Positions 21,647 through 21,778 of a stretch of DNA of 21,778 nucleotides are shown here, one piece after another. Source of the DNA: JAUZQZ01 sp036985955 (GTDB taxonomy: Bacteria; Pseudomonadota; Zetaproteobacteria; Mariprofundales; Mariprofundaceae); NCBI GenBank assembly GCA_036985955.1, contig BTQQ01000010.1, positions 1 through 21,778 on the forward strand. Direction: 5' to 3'. The notes beneath the pieces were generated by a model. It did no database searches. It saw only the letters and a program-made list of their open reading frames with translations, and was not told where the DNA came from. Each line of letters begins with the position of its first letter. The stretch's first letter is position 1. The translations under genes were made by a program, and so were the position numbers.

Positions 21647-21778
21647 CACGCGTAAAGTTACCGGCATCTATGGCATTCTTCCGGCGGATATCCCGCTGAA
21701 AGATTTGCTGTACAAGGCCGAAGCGGCGCTCAGGGGTGGTGTGAAAACACTTCAATTGCGGGACAAGAAACAGGGATT
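21639..21778 (+). CDS. thiE: Thiamine-phosphate synthase, N-terminal part
   Basis: The frame runs off the right edge with 46 codons visible. KVTGIYGILPADIP is followed by LLYKAEAALRGGVKTLQLRDK, which matches the first strand and the GGV-x-x-x-QLRDK phosphate/pyrimidine site of ThiE, the enzyme joining HMP pyrophosphate and thiazole phosphate. The TenI branch of the same fold cannot be excluded from the N-terminus alone. ATG 21639 overlaps the gph stop by 8 nt, continuing the queG-gph run. Confidence 0.8.
   Translation, partial: MTDTRKVTGIYGILPADIPLKDLLYKAEAALRGGVKTLQLRDKKQG

Noticed and set aside
20717..21667. 316-residue open frame antisense to queG and gph
   Set aside because: It lies opposite two well-supported genes with intact motifs. 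Its composition (rich in His, Arg, Gln) is that of an antisense shadow.
1..21778. CRISPR array, tRNA or rRNA genes
   Set aside because: No regularly spaced short repeats, cloverleaf-like segment or rRNA-like sequence was noticed by eye; a covariance-model scan could not be run.

Overview
The window is about 21.8 kb of dense bacterial chromosome, mostly housekeeping genes. Its content points to a Gram-negative proteobacterium: succinylase-branch lysine/peptidoglycan genes (dapE, dapF), an outer-membrane TPR lipoprotein next to rodZ, the ClpS/ClpA plus Aat N-degron machinery, and queuosine enzymes QueF and QueG. I suspect a marine or environmental lineage such as the Zetaproteobacteria, but that is a guess from gene style and order. 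No rRNA or tRNA gene and no CRISPR array was seen.

Layout. (a) 1-1577, minus strand: map, then the 5' part of a DUF3179 gene that runs off the left edge. (b) 1600-1740: a palindrome-rich region that holds the start of aat. (c) 1739-2353, plus strand: aat. (d) 2351-9573, minus strand: a long, tightly coupled run rlmN > mtnP > pilW-like TPR lipoprotein > rodZ > PilZ protein > dapE > queF > dapF, followed by a small orphan gene tail and a terminator. (e) 9613-9937: a 325-bp element with perfect 24-bp terminal inverted repeats and no transposase, which I call a MITE. (f) 9946-12318, plus strand: circularly permuted ATP-grasp protein, GT2-like transferase (TIGR04283 type) and DUF2064/TIGR04282 transferase. 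(g) 12299-16957, minus strand: clpS > clpA > a zinc-ribbon/Ser-Thr kinase/HDOD fusion, whose 3' end overlaps that of the DUF2064 gene by 20 bp. (h) 17035-18742, plus strand: a HAD phosphatase, a 180-bp palindromic element, and tatD, whose first eight codons lie in that element. (i) 18743-19830: an accessory pocket with a diverged duplicate of the tatD 3' end and an AT-rich one-TM orphan gene. (j) 19831-21778, plus strand: queG > gph > thiE (cut by the right edge), all overlapping.

How it fits together. Aat makes N-degrons by adding Leu/Phe to proteins, ClpS recognises them and ClpA unfolds them for ClpP, so most of the bacterial N-degron route is present in two loci. QueF and QueG are two steps of queuosine synthesis. 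DapE and DapF are consecutive-pathway enzymes towards meso-diaminopimelate, and RodZ organises the wall built from it. A PilZ protein with intact c-di-GMP motifs sits between them. The more unusual parts are the ATP-grasp/two-transferase cluster next to the MITE, the kinase-HDOD fusion behind clpA, the compact DapF, and the repeat elements that supply or abut start codons of neighbouring genes.
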